A DNA stretch of 64,000 nucleotides, from the NCBI RefSeq assembly GCF_002259415.1, contig NZ_NPFY01000010.1:1-64000 (forward strand), written 5' to 3'. Shown here piece after piece: positions 54,094 through 61,782 of this stretch. The DNA is from Rhodococcus sp. 14-2470-1b. Its GTDB lineage: Bacteria; Actinomycetota; Actinomycetes; Mycobacteriales; Mycobacteriaceae. Position 1 is the first letter of the stretch. Each line of letters opens with the position of its first letter. The notes under the pieces were generated by a model. It ran no database searches. It was given only the letters and a program-made list of their open reading frames with translations, and was not told the origin of the DNA. The position numbers and the translations under genes were made by a program.

Positions 54094-56208
54094 GTGCACA
54101 CTGCGCTGACCAAGTCGGACGTTGCGGCACTGGCCGCGTCGAGGGGCCGTCCGGTGTCCGCGGTGCTCGCCGCCGCGATCGCGACGCTCACCGGTGGTTG
54201 CCCGAGGTCGGTCGACGTGGCACTCGACGCCGCCACCCGGGCCGAGCCCGATGTTGCGGTCACCCGAGCAGTGTCCGACGCCGTGTTCGAGAACAGGGTC
54301 GCAGCCCTGCGCTCCCTTTCGGAGTCCGCGCAGACGGTTGTTCTGCTGGCGCACCTGGGCGGTGGCTCGGATCCGGAGGTCGTGACCGAACTGGTCGGCA
54401 GCGGAGCCGATGTCGTGTCCGCGACGGACGATGCCGTCGCCGCAGGGTTGCTGTCGACCACGCTGGAATCACTGCCGGAGGTCGAACGCGCGCTGCACTC
54501 CGTCGTCGGCACACGACGCGTGCAGTCGACTGCGACCGAATTGCTCGAATACCGCTGCAAGACCGACACTCTCGATCTCGGTATTGCAGTAACTTTGGCG
54601 AGCAACGGAATCCGACATCCGGAGCTCGCGACGTACCTGACGGCTGCTGCCTCGGGTGCCGAGCCGGAACGCGCTGTCCGCCTGTACGAGCGCGCCGTCG
54701 CTGCGGGGGCCGATGCTGTGAGTGTCGCACCGGCGCGGGCCGAGAACTGCTTCCTTCTCGGCGATCTCGACGCGGCCGAGGATCTGGCGGACTCGGCCCT
54801 GGCGCACCATGATTCGATCGACGTCGCAGACGTCCGCGTCGCAGTGCGGGTGTCGGCAGCCGTCGCGGCCGAGCGCGGAATGCTGACCCGTGCCGCCCAG
54901 CTCTACACCTGGCTCGGTCCGCAGCGGACGGGCGTCGATGCGGATCTGGCGATCGCAGCCGCCCTCGTCGCCGGTAAAGCAGCGGCAGCCGAGGCGCTCG
55001 TAGCGTCCGACGCCGCCGGTCCGCCGACTGCGGCCGGGGCTCGGGCGACGCTCCTCGCCGAGGGCATACGGCAGTCCATCCGAGCGACCTCGACGCCCGA
55101 AGTGTCGCTCGCGACAAGCACACTCCTGCAGGCGACCGCCATGTCGTCGGGCACGACTCGTCGCGCGAGCCCCGATTCCGCGGCGGCCGTCGCCGCACTC
55201 TTCGCGCTCCACACCGGTGATCTCGCACGCGCCGACGCCACCGCCCGCCGGGCTGTCGACGCCTATCCCGCGGCGCATCCACACTGGGCGAGGCTCGTTC
55301 TGCTGCGCGCGTGGGCATCGATGCTCGCGGGCGACACCGCAGACGCGCAAGCGCACCTCGACTCGGTTCGAATCCCGCTGTCTCATACGCGAAACCGACT
55401 CTTCGAAGCAGGCCTTCGCGTCGGACTGGCACGGCGATCCGGTGACACCGGAGCACTGCTGACCGCATGGGACGATGCCTTGGACGTCGTCGCGTCGTAC
55501 TCGGTGGATCTTCTGTCCTTTCTCCCGGTCGGGGAGCTGCTCCTGGCGGCCGTCCGCCTGGGACAACCGGAACGCGTCGCACATCTGACCGCGCAGGCCG
55601 ACGCGGTGCTTGCCGATCTGCACGAGCCTCACGCGTGGTCGTCGTCGCTGCACTGGTACGGCGTCCAGGCCGCGATTCTCGCCGAGCATCCCGCCGATCT
55701 CGTCCCGCACGCCCGTGCACTTGCCCAGGCCGCCGAGTCCAACCGGTACGCCGCGGCGCTGGCCGGAGCCGGCCGCGCGTGGCTCGGGGTACTGCAGGGC
55801 AGCCCGAACGTCGCCGACGTGGAAGCCGCCGCGCAGTCGTTGACTCGGTACGGATTGTCGTGGGACGGGGCTCGACTCGCCAGTGAGGCGGCGTTGCGCG
55901 TGGCGGACACCAGGGTCGCGACGTCGCTGCTCCAGACTGCTCGCTCTCTGAGGCTTCCCACCGCCGCACCGACGACGGACGAGACCGCGGAGCCGAAAGG
56001 ATCGCTCAGCGCACGGGAAGCCGAAGTTGCCGAGCTCCTCGTCCTGGGCGTCACCTACCGCGAGGCGGGTGCGCGCCTCTACATATCGGCGAAAACCGTC
56101 GAGCATCACGTGGCACGTATCCGACGTCGGCTGGGCGCCGGATCCCGATCCGAGTTGCTGTCCATGCTGCGCGCGCTCGGGTACGGCGCCGGATCGCCCG
56201 ATCTGTAA
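54094..56208 (+). CDS. Large LuxR-family regulator, IniR-like without a visible P-loop
   Basis: The 704-residue protein ends in a LuxR HTH (about residues 640-700; LSAREAEVAELLVLGVTYREAGARLYISAKTVEHHVARIRRRLGAGSRSEL in outline). The remaining 600 residues are Ala-rich helices like the TPR-like part of large LAL/STAND regulators. I see no Walker A motif or ATPase domain. It starts with GTG five bases after the Hsp70-like gene. Mtb iniBAC is controlled by the LuxR-type IniR encoded beside it, so this is probably the functional equivalent. Confidence 0.75.
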   Translation: MHTALTKSDVAALAASRGRPVSAVLAAAIATLTGGCPRSVDVALDAATRAEPDVAVTRAVSDAVFENRVAALRSLSESAQTVVLLAHLGGGSDPEVVTELVGSGADVVSATDDAVAAGLLSTTLESLPEVERALHSVVGTRRVQSTATELLEYRCKTDTLDLGIAVTLASNGIRHPELATYLTAAASGAEPERAVRLYERAVAAGADAVSVAPARAENCFLLGDLDAAEDLADSALAHHDSIDVADVRVAVRVSAAVAAERGMLTRAAQLYTWLGPQRTGVDADLAIAAALVAGKAAAAEALVASDAAGPPTAAGARATLLAEGIRQSIRATSTPEVSLATSTLLQATAMSSGTTRRASPDSAAAVAALFALHTGDLARADATARRAVDAYPAAHPHWARLVLLRAWASMLAGDTADAQAHLDSVRIPLSHTRNRLFEAGLRVGLARRSGDTGALLTAWDDALDVVASYSVDLLSFLPVGELLLAAVRLGQPERVAHLTAQADAVLADLHEPHAWSSSLHWYGVQAAILAEHPADLVPHARALAQAAESNRYAAALAGAGRAWLGVLQGSPNVADVEAAAQSLTRYGLSWDGARLASEAALRVADTRVATSLLQTARSLRLPTAAPTTDETAEPKGSLSAREAEVAELLVLGVTYREAGARLYISAKTVEHHVARIRRRLGAGSRSELLSMLRALGYGAGSPDL

Positions 56209-56292
56209 CTTCGAGACCCCCGAATGCGACATCCAGGTCAGTGAGCAGGTGCGTCGTGCGCCGGCTCGGAGCAGACCAGGAAAGCGCAGGCG

Positions 56293-57459
56293 ATGGTGAA
56301 CCGGCACGTGGCAGACGGTGACAACCTGGCGGACGGTGACAACCTGGCGGACGGTGACAACCTGGCGGACGGTGACAACCTGGCGGACGGTGGGATTCCG
56401 GACGTCGGGCTGTACATCGACGATCAGCGGTCGATCGCTGCCGTCTCACACCCCTACAGCGCGAGCCCGTCGCTGCACATCGCGTCCCTGCACAACACTG
56501 TCCTCTACATCCACACCGATGGTTCCGCATCTCTCGGAGGTACCGACGACCCCGATGCGGCCGTTTTCACCGGTTACGTCGCCGACGAGGTCCCATCCGG
56601 ATACGAGGCCGGCGACCTCGTCGCGATGACTCTCCGCTGCCTCCTCGCCGAGGTGTCCCAGTCCATCGGCGCAGACATGGCGTCGGTTGCCGCCGCCGCG
56701 ACCTTCCCCGCCACCTGGACAGCCGAGCGAGTCTCGGCCGTCCGCATGGCGATGAACCGGTACGACCTCGCCCACGTCGCACTCGTCGCAGAATCCGAGG
56801 CATTGACCGCCTGGGCGGAGTCGAGTCAGTCCACCTGGGCCGGCTCGGATTCGGGTGTCGCCGCAGCACGCGGCGCAGCAGCGATCGCGTCGGAGTATCC
56901 GGTCGACGCGGTGACGGAACGAATCGTCGTCGCGCGCAGTGTTCGCCCGCTCTGGGCTCGCACGCCGGTGCTCGCCGCCGTCGCGCTCGCGGGCGTCCTG
57001 ACCCTCGGCGGAGCCGTCACTGCCCTGGTGTTGCAGGATTCGTCGGCCCCGGCCCTGCCGGAGATCGAAAGCGCACCGGTCGCTGCATCGCCGTCGACCA
57101 CACCCGCGCCCCGCGCCACACTGCCCTTCCCGACAGTCGTCCCCATCGCGTCCGACGTACCGGAGATCCCTGCACCGGCCGTCCAGTACATCCCCACCGA
57201 GCCCGCCCCCACGAGCGAGACCACCACCCCGGAACTTCCACGCACCGTCCCGGTCGCCGAAACACCTCCTCCCACCAGTACCGAGGAGTCTCCGACGGAA
57301 GAACCCCCGCTCGTGCAGGAGCCGGGCACGGACCCGGTCGACGAGGACACCGACACCGGCGAAGGCGGTGTCGATGTCGAGGATTCCGATGAGGAAACAC
57401 CCGCCGAGGAACTACCGAGCGGTAACGCGCCGTCCCCGCGCGAGGCACCGCAGAACTGA
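56293..57459 (+). CDS. Truncated, degenerate Hsp70-like membrane protein
   Basis: The 388-residue protein aligns with the N-terminal half of the Hsp70-like ATPase domain upstream: VGLYIDDQRSIAAVS matches the phosphate-1 strand without its Gly-Thr loop, and VAAAATFPATWTAERVSAVRMAM then VALVAESEALTAWAES matches the VAHPDRWTGY...LVPESFAAMRWLE part. Phosphate-2 and adenosine motifs are absent. One membrane helix (about 225-248) and a Pro/Thr/Glu-rich tail follow. Residues 7-34 are encoded by an 18-bp tandem repeat. It lies in the same operon as the LuxR gene. Confidence 0.6.
   Translation: MVNRHVADGDNLADGDNLADGDNLADGDNLADGGIPDVGLYIDDQRSIAAVSHPYSASPSLHIASLHNTVLYIHTDGSASLGGTDDPDAAVFTGYVADEVPSGYEAGDLVAMTLRCLLAEVSQSIGADMASVAAAATFPATWTAERVSAVRMAMNRYDLAHVALVAESEALTAWAESSQSTWAGSDSGVAAARGAAAIASEYPVDAVTERIVVARSVRPLWARTPVLAAVALAGVLTLGGAVTALVLQDSSAPALPEIESAPVAASPSTTPAPRATLPFPTVVPIASDVPEIPAPAVQYIPTEPAPTSETTTPELPRTVPVAETPPPTSTEESPTEEPPLVQEPGTDPVDEDTDTGEGGVDVEDSDEETPAEELPSGNAPSPREAPQN
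56311..56393 (+). repeat. 18-bp tandem repeat in the N-terminus of the short Hsp70-like gene
   Basis: Four full copies and part of a fifth of GCGGACGGTGACAACCTG (first copy GCAGAC...) run from 56311. Each encodes ADGDNL. The unit keeps frame, so copy number would vary protein length, not switch expression. Confidence 0.85.
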
Positions 57460-57562
57460 TCAACAGCGGCGTCGCCAGGCGTCCGACCTGCAGATTCCCG
57501 GGAATGTCCTCGCCATGCCCTATGGTGGGTCGCTGATGCTCAGCACCCGATGAAGGGACTTC

Positions 57563-58888
57563 ATGCGTAACACGGGGGCACTGCGCGCCGCAGTGCTTTG
57601 TTCGACGGCGTTTCTGTCCATAGGTCTCTTCTCGGCTCCCGCTTCGGCGGATCCGGTGAGTGACGCCAACTCCGTGGTGCAGAGCCCCGCCGATCAGCTT
57701 CCTCGCGAACTGGCCGACGCAGTGGTGCGTGACCTGAAGATCTCTCCCCAGGAGTACCTCGACCGCGCGGCACGTGCACAGGAGTTGTCGACGTATGCGT
57801 CCGACTTCCGTGCGTCTCGTCCGTCCGATTTCGCAGGTGCCTGGATCGGGCCCGACGGCAATGCTGTCGTCGCCGTGACGTCCGACGCTGCCGCTCAGGC
57901 CGTGGCCAAGGACGGCTACGACACCGCGAAGGCACCGGTGTCCGCGGATGGCCTCGAGAAGTCGTTGTCCGACTTGAATGCGTGGATCGGGTCGCTGCCT
58001 CGTGAGGTCGCGAGCCAGGTCAACGGAACGTCGATCGACATTCTCGACAATCAGATCGTCATCGACGTTGTCAACAGCCCGATCGGCAATGCGCTCAATC
58101 TGCCGACGCTGCTTGCCAATTTGAAGGTCATCCTGTCTCCCGGTGCGCCGAAGCCCGTCGACCCGTCTCCGATGGGCGGCGACACGTACATCACCACCGA
58201 GTCCGACATCAAGAGCACGTCGCCGACGGACATCAGTGTTTGCTCGTTCGGGTTCAACGCCACCGACGGCTCGGGCAATCCCGTCAATCTCAGTGCCGGA
58301 CACTGCAATCCCCACGCAGACACCGGCGCCGGGGGTGCGCCGGTATACCTGCCGAACCCGACGAACGTCACCGACAGCACCCAGATCGGTAGCTTCGACC
58401 GTTCCAGCCTCGGGTCGGCCAGCGGTCTCGACTGGTCCGTCATCGGCCTGAACGACAAGGGCGTCGCCTCCGGGCTGGACCGCCCCACCGTTCGCGGCGC
58501 CAACGGCAGCACCGTCACCATCACCGGCACCGCATCTCCCGTGGTGGGCGCACCGGTGTGCAAGTCGGGGCAGTCGTCGTCGTTCACCTGCGGCATCGTC
58601 GCTGCCGATCGTGTCGAGACTCAGCTGTACATGGAAGACGGCAGCAGCCGAGCCGTTCGCGGATTCGCCAGCACGGCATGCACTCTCGCGGGAGACAGCG
58701 GCGGTGCCATCGTCACCGGCACCCTGGCGCTCGGCATCACCAGCGGCTCCAACAGCGGTGGCGCACCGGACTGCACCGAGGCCAATCTGGCTCTCGCGCA
58801 GTACGGCGGCACGGCGAGCCTCGGTATCCCCATCGACCAGGTCGCCGCGGAAACCGGAACAACCGTGCGCACGTCGCCTGTCGCGTAG
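57563..58888 (+). CDS. Secreted S1-family serine protease with pro-region
   Basis: The 441-residue precursor has a signal peptide (cleavage near SASA, residue 29), a pro-region of about 180 residues and a chymotrypsin-like domain with catalytic His in NLSAGHCNP, Asp in SGLDWSVIG and Ser in LAGDSGGAIVTG. Paired Cys flank the His (VCSFGF..GHC) and Ser. It resembles actinobacterial streptogrisin-type proteases, which self-process. Specificity is unknown. A hairpin terminator follows. Confidence 0.87.
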   Translation: MRNTGALRAAVLCSTAFLSIGLFSAPASADPVSDANSVVQSPADQLPRELADAVVRDLKISPQEYLDRAARAQELSTYASDFRASRPSDFAGAWIGPDGNAVVAVTSDAAAQAVAKDGYDTAKAPVSADGLEKSLSDLNAWIGSLPREVASQVNGTSIDILDNQIVIDVVNSPIGNALNLPTLLANLKVILSPGAPKPVDPSPMGGDTYITTESDIKSTSPTDISVCSFGFNATDGSGNPVNLSAGHCNPHADTGAGGAPVYLPNPTNVTDSTQIGSFDRSSLGSASGLDWSVIGLNDKGVASGLDRPTVRGANGSTVTITGTASPVVGAPVCKSGQSSSFTCGIVAADRVETQLYMEDGSSRAVRGFASTACTLAGDSGGAIVTGTLALGITSGSNSGGAPDCTEANLALAQYGGTASLGIPIDQVAAETGTTVRTSPVA

Positions 58889-58900
58889 CCGTCGCAGACC

Positions 58901-58933
58901 TGTCGCCGCATCTCGCTACGAGATGCGGCGACA
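58901..58933 (+). terminator. Terminator of the S1 protease gene
   Basis: TGTCGCCGCATCTCG (58901-58915) pairs perfectly over 15 bases with CGAGATGCGGCGACA (58919-58933) across CTA, followed by TTCTTGT. Confidence 0.8.
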
Positions 58934-59033
58934 TTCTTGTCCGCAGAACAAACCTGGGGTTCAATTGCGGACGTTTTTTCGAACCGAAGGTATGCTTTCT
59001 CGGTCAGTGACTACGTACTAGGGGGAGCGGAAA

Positions 59034-59129
59034 GTGTCTGCATTCAACGGAATTTGGCTGGATCTCGCACAGTATCTCGTGACGCTGTGGCAAACCGCCA
59101 TCGATTTCCTGCCGGCGCCGCCGCGCTGA
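59034..59129 (+). CDS. 31-residue amphipathic peptide ORF
   Basis: A GTG at 59034 with GGGGGAGCGG upstream opens MSAFNGIWLDLAQYLVTLWQ then TAIDFLPAPPR and TGA. The helix is aromatic, with Trp, Tyr, Leu and Phe on one face and Asp or Gln on the other, like membrane-surface peptides. A TATGCT -10 box lies near 58990. Its stop abuts the stop of the convergent acetyltransferase (59130). The fit of promoter, ribosome site and peptide makes a real gene plausible. Confidence 0.45.
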   Translation: MSAFNGIWLDLAQYLVTLWQTAIDFLPAPPR

Positions 59130-60221
59130 TCAACGAGCTCCGGCCCGCTCGGCCGCTCTGTGCAGCGTCGAGCGGGTTCGAGCCAGGATCGACGGAAGCG
59201 TACGGAGAGCCGCCTTCATGCACCCAGAGAGCCACCAGGCCCTCGGAACTGCTGTCACCCGTAGTACGTCGTACCCCGCGTTGGCCCACACGCTCTTGAT
59301 CTTGTTGACTCCGACGCCTTGATCCAGCTCGGCGACGCCCAGTCTGTCGTGCGCATCGGCGAACCACTCGATCAGCTGATGTCCCGGCTGAAGCTTGCCG
59401 ATCGAGGAGTCGTAGTGGGTCAGCCACCCTTCCATCCGGCGGTGCGTCCGCACACCGATCTCGTGCGCTACCCACCGTCCGTCGACCACGAGCCCCGTGA
59501 TGCACAGCCTGCCCGCCCGAGCCTCGCTCCGAAGAAAGTCTCGCGCGAACTCTCCGTGGGGTGCCACCAGATAATTGACCTTGTCGGTCCCCTCGACCGA
59601 TTCGGCGGCGAGCGTGACGATGTCGTTCCAACGCGCATCGAGATGGACGATGTCTCGGATCTCCTCGACCCGAAAAGACGACCGACGCTCGACCTCCGAG
59701 CGGTACTGACGAAGCCTCTTCAACGATTTGGCACTCCGAATGTTCGACGCCGTCTCACCGTGCCGGAGAACCACGACCGGAACCCTCTCGCGAACCACTG
59801 CGTCGACGTCCCACGCCCCGTGCAGCGCCATCCGCACCACCGTCGGATCATTGGCGATCATCGAATCACCGCTCAGCATCCACCCCCGATCGGCAATTGC
59901 ACCGAGGAGAACGTCCGAGGCGTCGTCGTCGTCGCTGAGAAACTCGAGGGGAACCCCCAACGTGCTGCCGATGATCTTCGCCAAGACGAACGGTCCACGC
60001 CTGACCGTGTTCAGCGGCGCAAGAGCGACCACACGGCACCCGCGACGCACAACGACGAACCTGACGTTCAGCCGCAGCGCTCCCGCGACGTTGAGCACGA
60101 AGCCTGGCCGGGACGAGAACACGGTGCCGGACCTGGACGCCAGATCCTCCCAGTCGTCGACAACCGACTCGGCACTCGACAAGATTTCTACCGTAACCGT
60201 CGCAGTGCCTGTTTCCACCAC
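59130..60221 (-). CDS. CelD/BcsL-type GNAT acyltransferase
   Basis: The 363-residue protein has the double-GNAT shape of CelD/FemAB-like transferases: W in VVDDWEDLASRSGTVFSSRPGF, a central RRLRQY/EVERR basic stretch, and GRLCITGLVVDGRWVAHEIG with HYDSSIGKLQPGHQLIEW, the acetyl-CoA-binding region. Such enzymes acylate sugars or lipids of the envelope. The basic C-terminus may contact the membrane. The substrate is unknown. Confidence 0.72.
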   Translation of the reverse strand: MVETGTATVTVEILSSAESVVDDWEDLASRSGTVFSSRPGFVLNVAGALRLNVRFVVVRRGCRVVALAPLNTVRRGPFVLAKIIGSTLGVPLEFLSDDDDASDVLLGAIADRGWMLSGDSMIANDPTVVRMALHGAWDVDAVVRERVPVVVLRHGETASNIRSAKSLKRLRQYRSEVERRSSFRVEEIRDIVHLDARWNDIVTLAAESVEGTDKVNYLVAPHGEFARDFLRSEARAGRLCITGLVVDGRWVAHEIGVRTHRRMEGWLTHYDSSIGKLQPGHQLIEWFADAHDRLGVAELDQGVGVNKIKSVWANAGYDVLRVTAVPRAWWLSGCMKAALRTLPSILARTRSTLHRAAERAGAR

Positions 60222-60401
60222 TCCAAAGTACCAAGAGTTCGTAAAGGGAGCTACAAACTACATCCGTTCGCATGACACGGATCGACGCCTCCGACGCGGC
60301 CGTCGACACCTCTCGCGAGGGGACAACGCATCGTATGATCGACCCGGAAATTCGGTACACCAGTACCGACAGACATTCGCCCCTTCAACGAAAGGCCCCT
60401 C

Positions 60402-60500
60402 ATGCTCGGCATTCTCGGCGTCGGCCTTGATCTCCTCGGTTACGCATTCACCATCGCAGCCGAAACGATCAAACTGACTTCGCCCGGAGTCTTCATCTGA
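60402..60500 (+). CDS. 32-residue hydrophobic peptide ORF
   Basis: ATG 60402 with GAAAGG six bases upstream opens MLGILGVGLDLLGYAFTIAA then ETIKLTSPGVFI and TGA. The first 20 residues form a hydrophobic helix, the rest a polar tail. A strong bidirectional terminator starts 16 bases after the stop, as expected of a real transcript end. The leader AACGAAAGGCC just before the ATG also precedes the Fe-S oxidoreductase ATG at 61783. No homologue is known to me. Confidence 0.5.
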   Translation: MLGILGVGLDLLGYAFTIAAETIKLTSPGVFI

Positions 60501-60515
60501 TTGAGCGTGCATACG

Positions 60516-60553
60516 AAAGAGCCCGCCACCTGAGTACAGGTGACGGGCTCTTT
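60516..60553. terminator. Bidirectional terminator between peptide ORF and secreted protein
   Basis: AAAGAGCCCG (60516-60525) pairs with CGGGCTCTTT (60544-60553), with an inner CACCTG/CAGGTG stem around AGTA. It ends in T-runs on both strands. Confidence 0.8.
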
Positions 60554-60569
60554 ACGTTCGTGCAGAAGC

Positions 60570-61244
60570 TCAGTTGGCGAACTTGGTGGTTCCCGGAGGA
60601 GCGTTCAGCGTGTTGATCAGGTCGATGCCCGCAACAACGAGGGTGGGTCCACCGGCAACGATGGTGCCGATAACACCGCCTACGCCGGCGCCTGGAACGA
60701 TTCCAGCCAGGCAGGCCGGACCGGACAGAATGCAGCCAGCGACCGCGCCGATTGCCGTACCCGTGAAGCCACCGATGGCGGTCGCAAGGCCGAGCTGCGA
60801 CGAGAACGTCTGCTGAGCCTTGAGGTTCTCCTCGGGCGACGCAACAGGCGTTGCACCGATGCTGCGGGAGTTGGCCGACGCCTTGGTCAGGTCCAGCTGC
60901 GGAACGAGGCGCAGAGTCTTGCCGTCGTTGTCGACGTTCTGCTCGTACGGGAAGTTCAGACCACCGAGGTTGAACGAGAGCGGGAGGGTGACGACGACCT
61001 TGTCGGTCGAGTCGAGAACGTCGACGGTCTTGCCGTCGTCGGCGACCTTGAAGACTCCGGCGTCGATCGTCGTGACGATCGTGCGGTCCTCGAGGTTGGA
61101 CTCGAAGCCGATGTTCTCGCCGGCGGTGCCCTCTTCCGACGGTGCGGGGGCGTCGGTTGCCGGCTGTGCATAGGCAGTGCCGCTGGCAAGACCCATTGCG
61201 GCAGCGACGAACGCTGCCGAAACGACCAGTTTGCTGAGTTTCAT
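60570..61244 (-). CDS. Secreted protein with C-terminal glycine-zipper-like segment
   Basis: The 224-residue precursor has a signal peptide (KLSKLVVSAAFVAAAMGLAS, cleavage near AYA). The mature part starts acidic, then has beta-like repeats (VFKVADDGKTVDVLDSTDKVVVTLP). It ends with a hydrophobic Gly-rich segment, ATAIGGFTGTAIGAVAGCIL then PGAGVGGVIGTIVAGGPTLVV, like glycine-zipper membrane-inserting domains. I recall similar secreted proteins in rhodococci but no function. It is divergent from the Fe-S oxidoreductase. Confidence 0.7.
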   Translation of the reverse strand: MKLSKLVVSAAFVAAAMGLASGTAYAQPATDAPAPSEEGTAGENIGFESNLEDRTIVTTIDAGVFKVADDGKTVDVLDSTDKVVVTLPLSFNLGGLNFPYEQNVDNDGKTLRLVPQLDLTKASANSRSIGATPVASPEENLKAQQTFSSQLGLATAIGGFTGTAIGAVAGCILSGPACLAGIVPGAGVGGVIGTIVAGGPTLVVAGIDLINTLNAPPGTTKFAN

Positions 61245-61497
61245 GTGGAGATTGTTCCGTTTCTATGCAATCGAGCCTGGCAGTACCGAACAGAGGTAGC
61301 CCGTCAGACGCAGATACACCCCAGACTGAATCCGCGAGTAAGTCGGTGCGCGCAGCAGCATATCCCACAAGTCCGACCGAACGTTATCCTCTTGGCGCCT
61401 GTGCGAGTCCCATTGGTTATCACCCGTCACAAAGCGCCGGCCCAAAAGCGGTGAGACCAGTGAAAACAGGGCAATTCAGCCAATTCGAATCTTCTTG

Positions 61498-61515
61498 CCC
61501 CCAATTTTCGGGGCA
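61498..61515 (+). repeat. 18-bp motif, copy B
   Basis: CCCCCAATTTTCGGGGCA matches 17 of 18 bases of the motif at 41956-41973. Both are followed within 35 bases by GGGTAC-K-TAGG (near 42001 and 61523). The shared arrangement suggests a common promoter type or regulator. Confidence 0.4.
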
Positions 61516-61633
61516 CCTCGACGGGGTACTTAGGACCGCCTTCTCTGCGCCCCCTTGATTCGCTAGGCATAACGTGACCTACAGAACACGCCCTACTGAC
61601 CGGTTCAGCCCGTCGGCCGGTGGGCGAAAACCC

Positions 61634-61762
61634 GCGGCTACCTGCAGCCGCATCTAAGCCGCACCTAAGTTACCGGCCAGTAACAATAAACTTGTTACCA
61701 GCGGGTAGCGCCGCTACTCTTAGGCTGATCGGGCTGACCCGAGGTAGCACAGCCCCGCTACC
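61634..61762 (+). promoter_or_regulatory. Cluster of GTTAC/GTAGC palindromes before the Fe-S oxidoreductase
   Basis: Four inverted repeats occur: GCGGCT-N6-AGCCGC (61634-61651), GTTACCGGCCAGTAAC (61669-61684), GTTACCAGCGGGTAGC (61694-61709, overlapping GTAGCG-C-CGCTAC) and GGTAGC-N8-GCTACC (61743-61762). GTAACAA-N5-TTGTTAC also bridges 61680-61698. The two GTTACC sites are 25 bases apart. They look like TetR-type operators. Confidence 0.5.
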
Positions 61763-61782
61763 ACTGAACGAAAGGCCGCTTC

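Larger units (their letters stand above)
61245..61782. promoter_or_regulatory. 538-bp divergent regulatory region, no gene
   Basis: No frame is convincing. The region holds the promoter of the leftward secreted protein, the second copy of the CCCCCAATTTTC motif (61498-61515) followed by GGGTACTTAGG, and a cluster of GTTAC/GTAGC inverted repeats at 61634-61762 close to the Fe-S oxidoreductase gene. Confidence 0.5.

Noticed and set aside
56311..56393. Tandem repeat as a CRISPR or phase-variation switch
   Set aside because: Units are contiguous without spacers and keep the reading frame.
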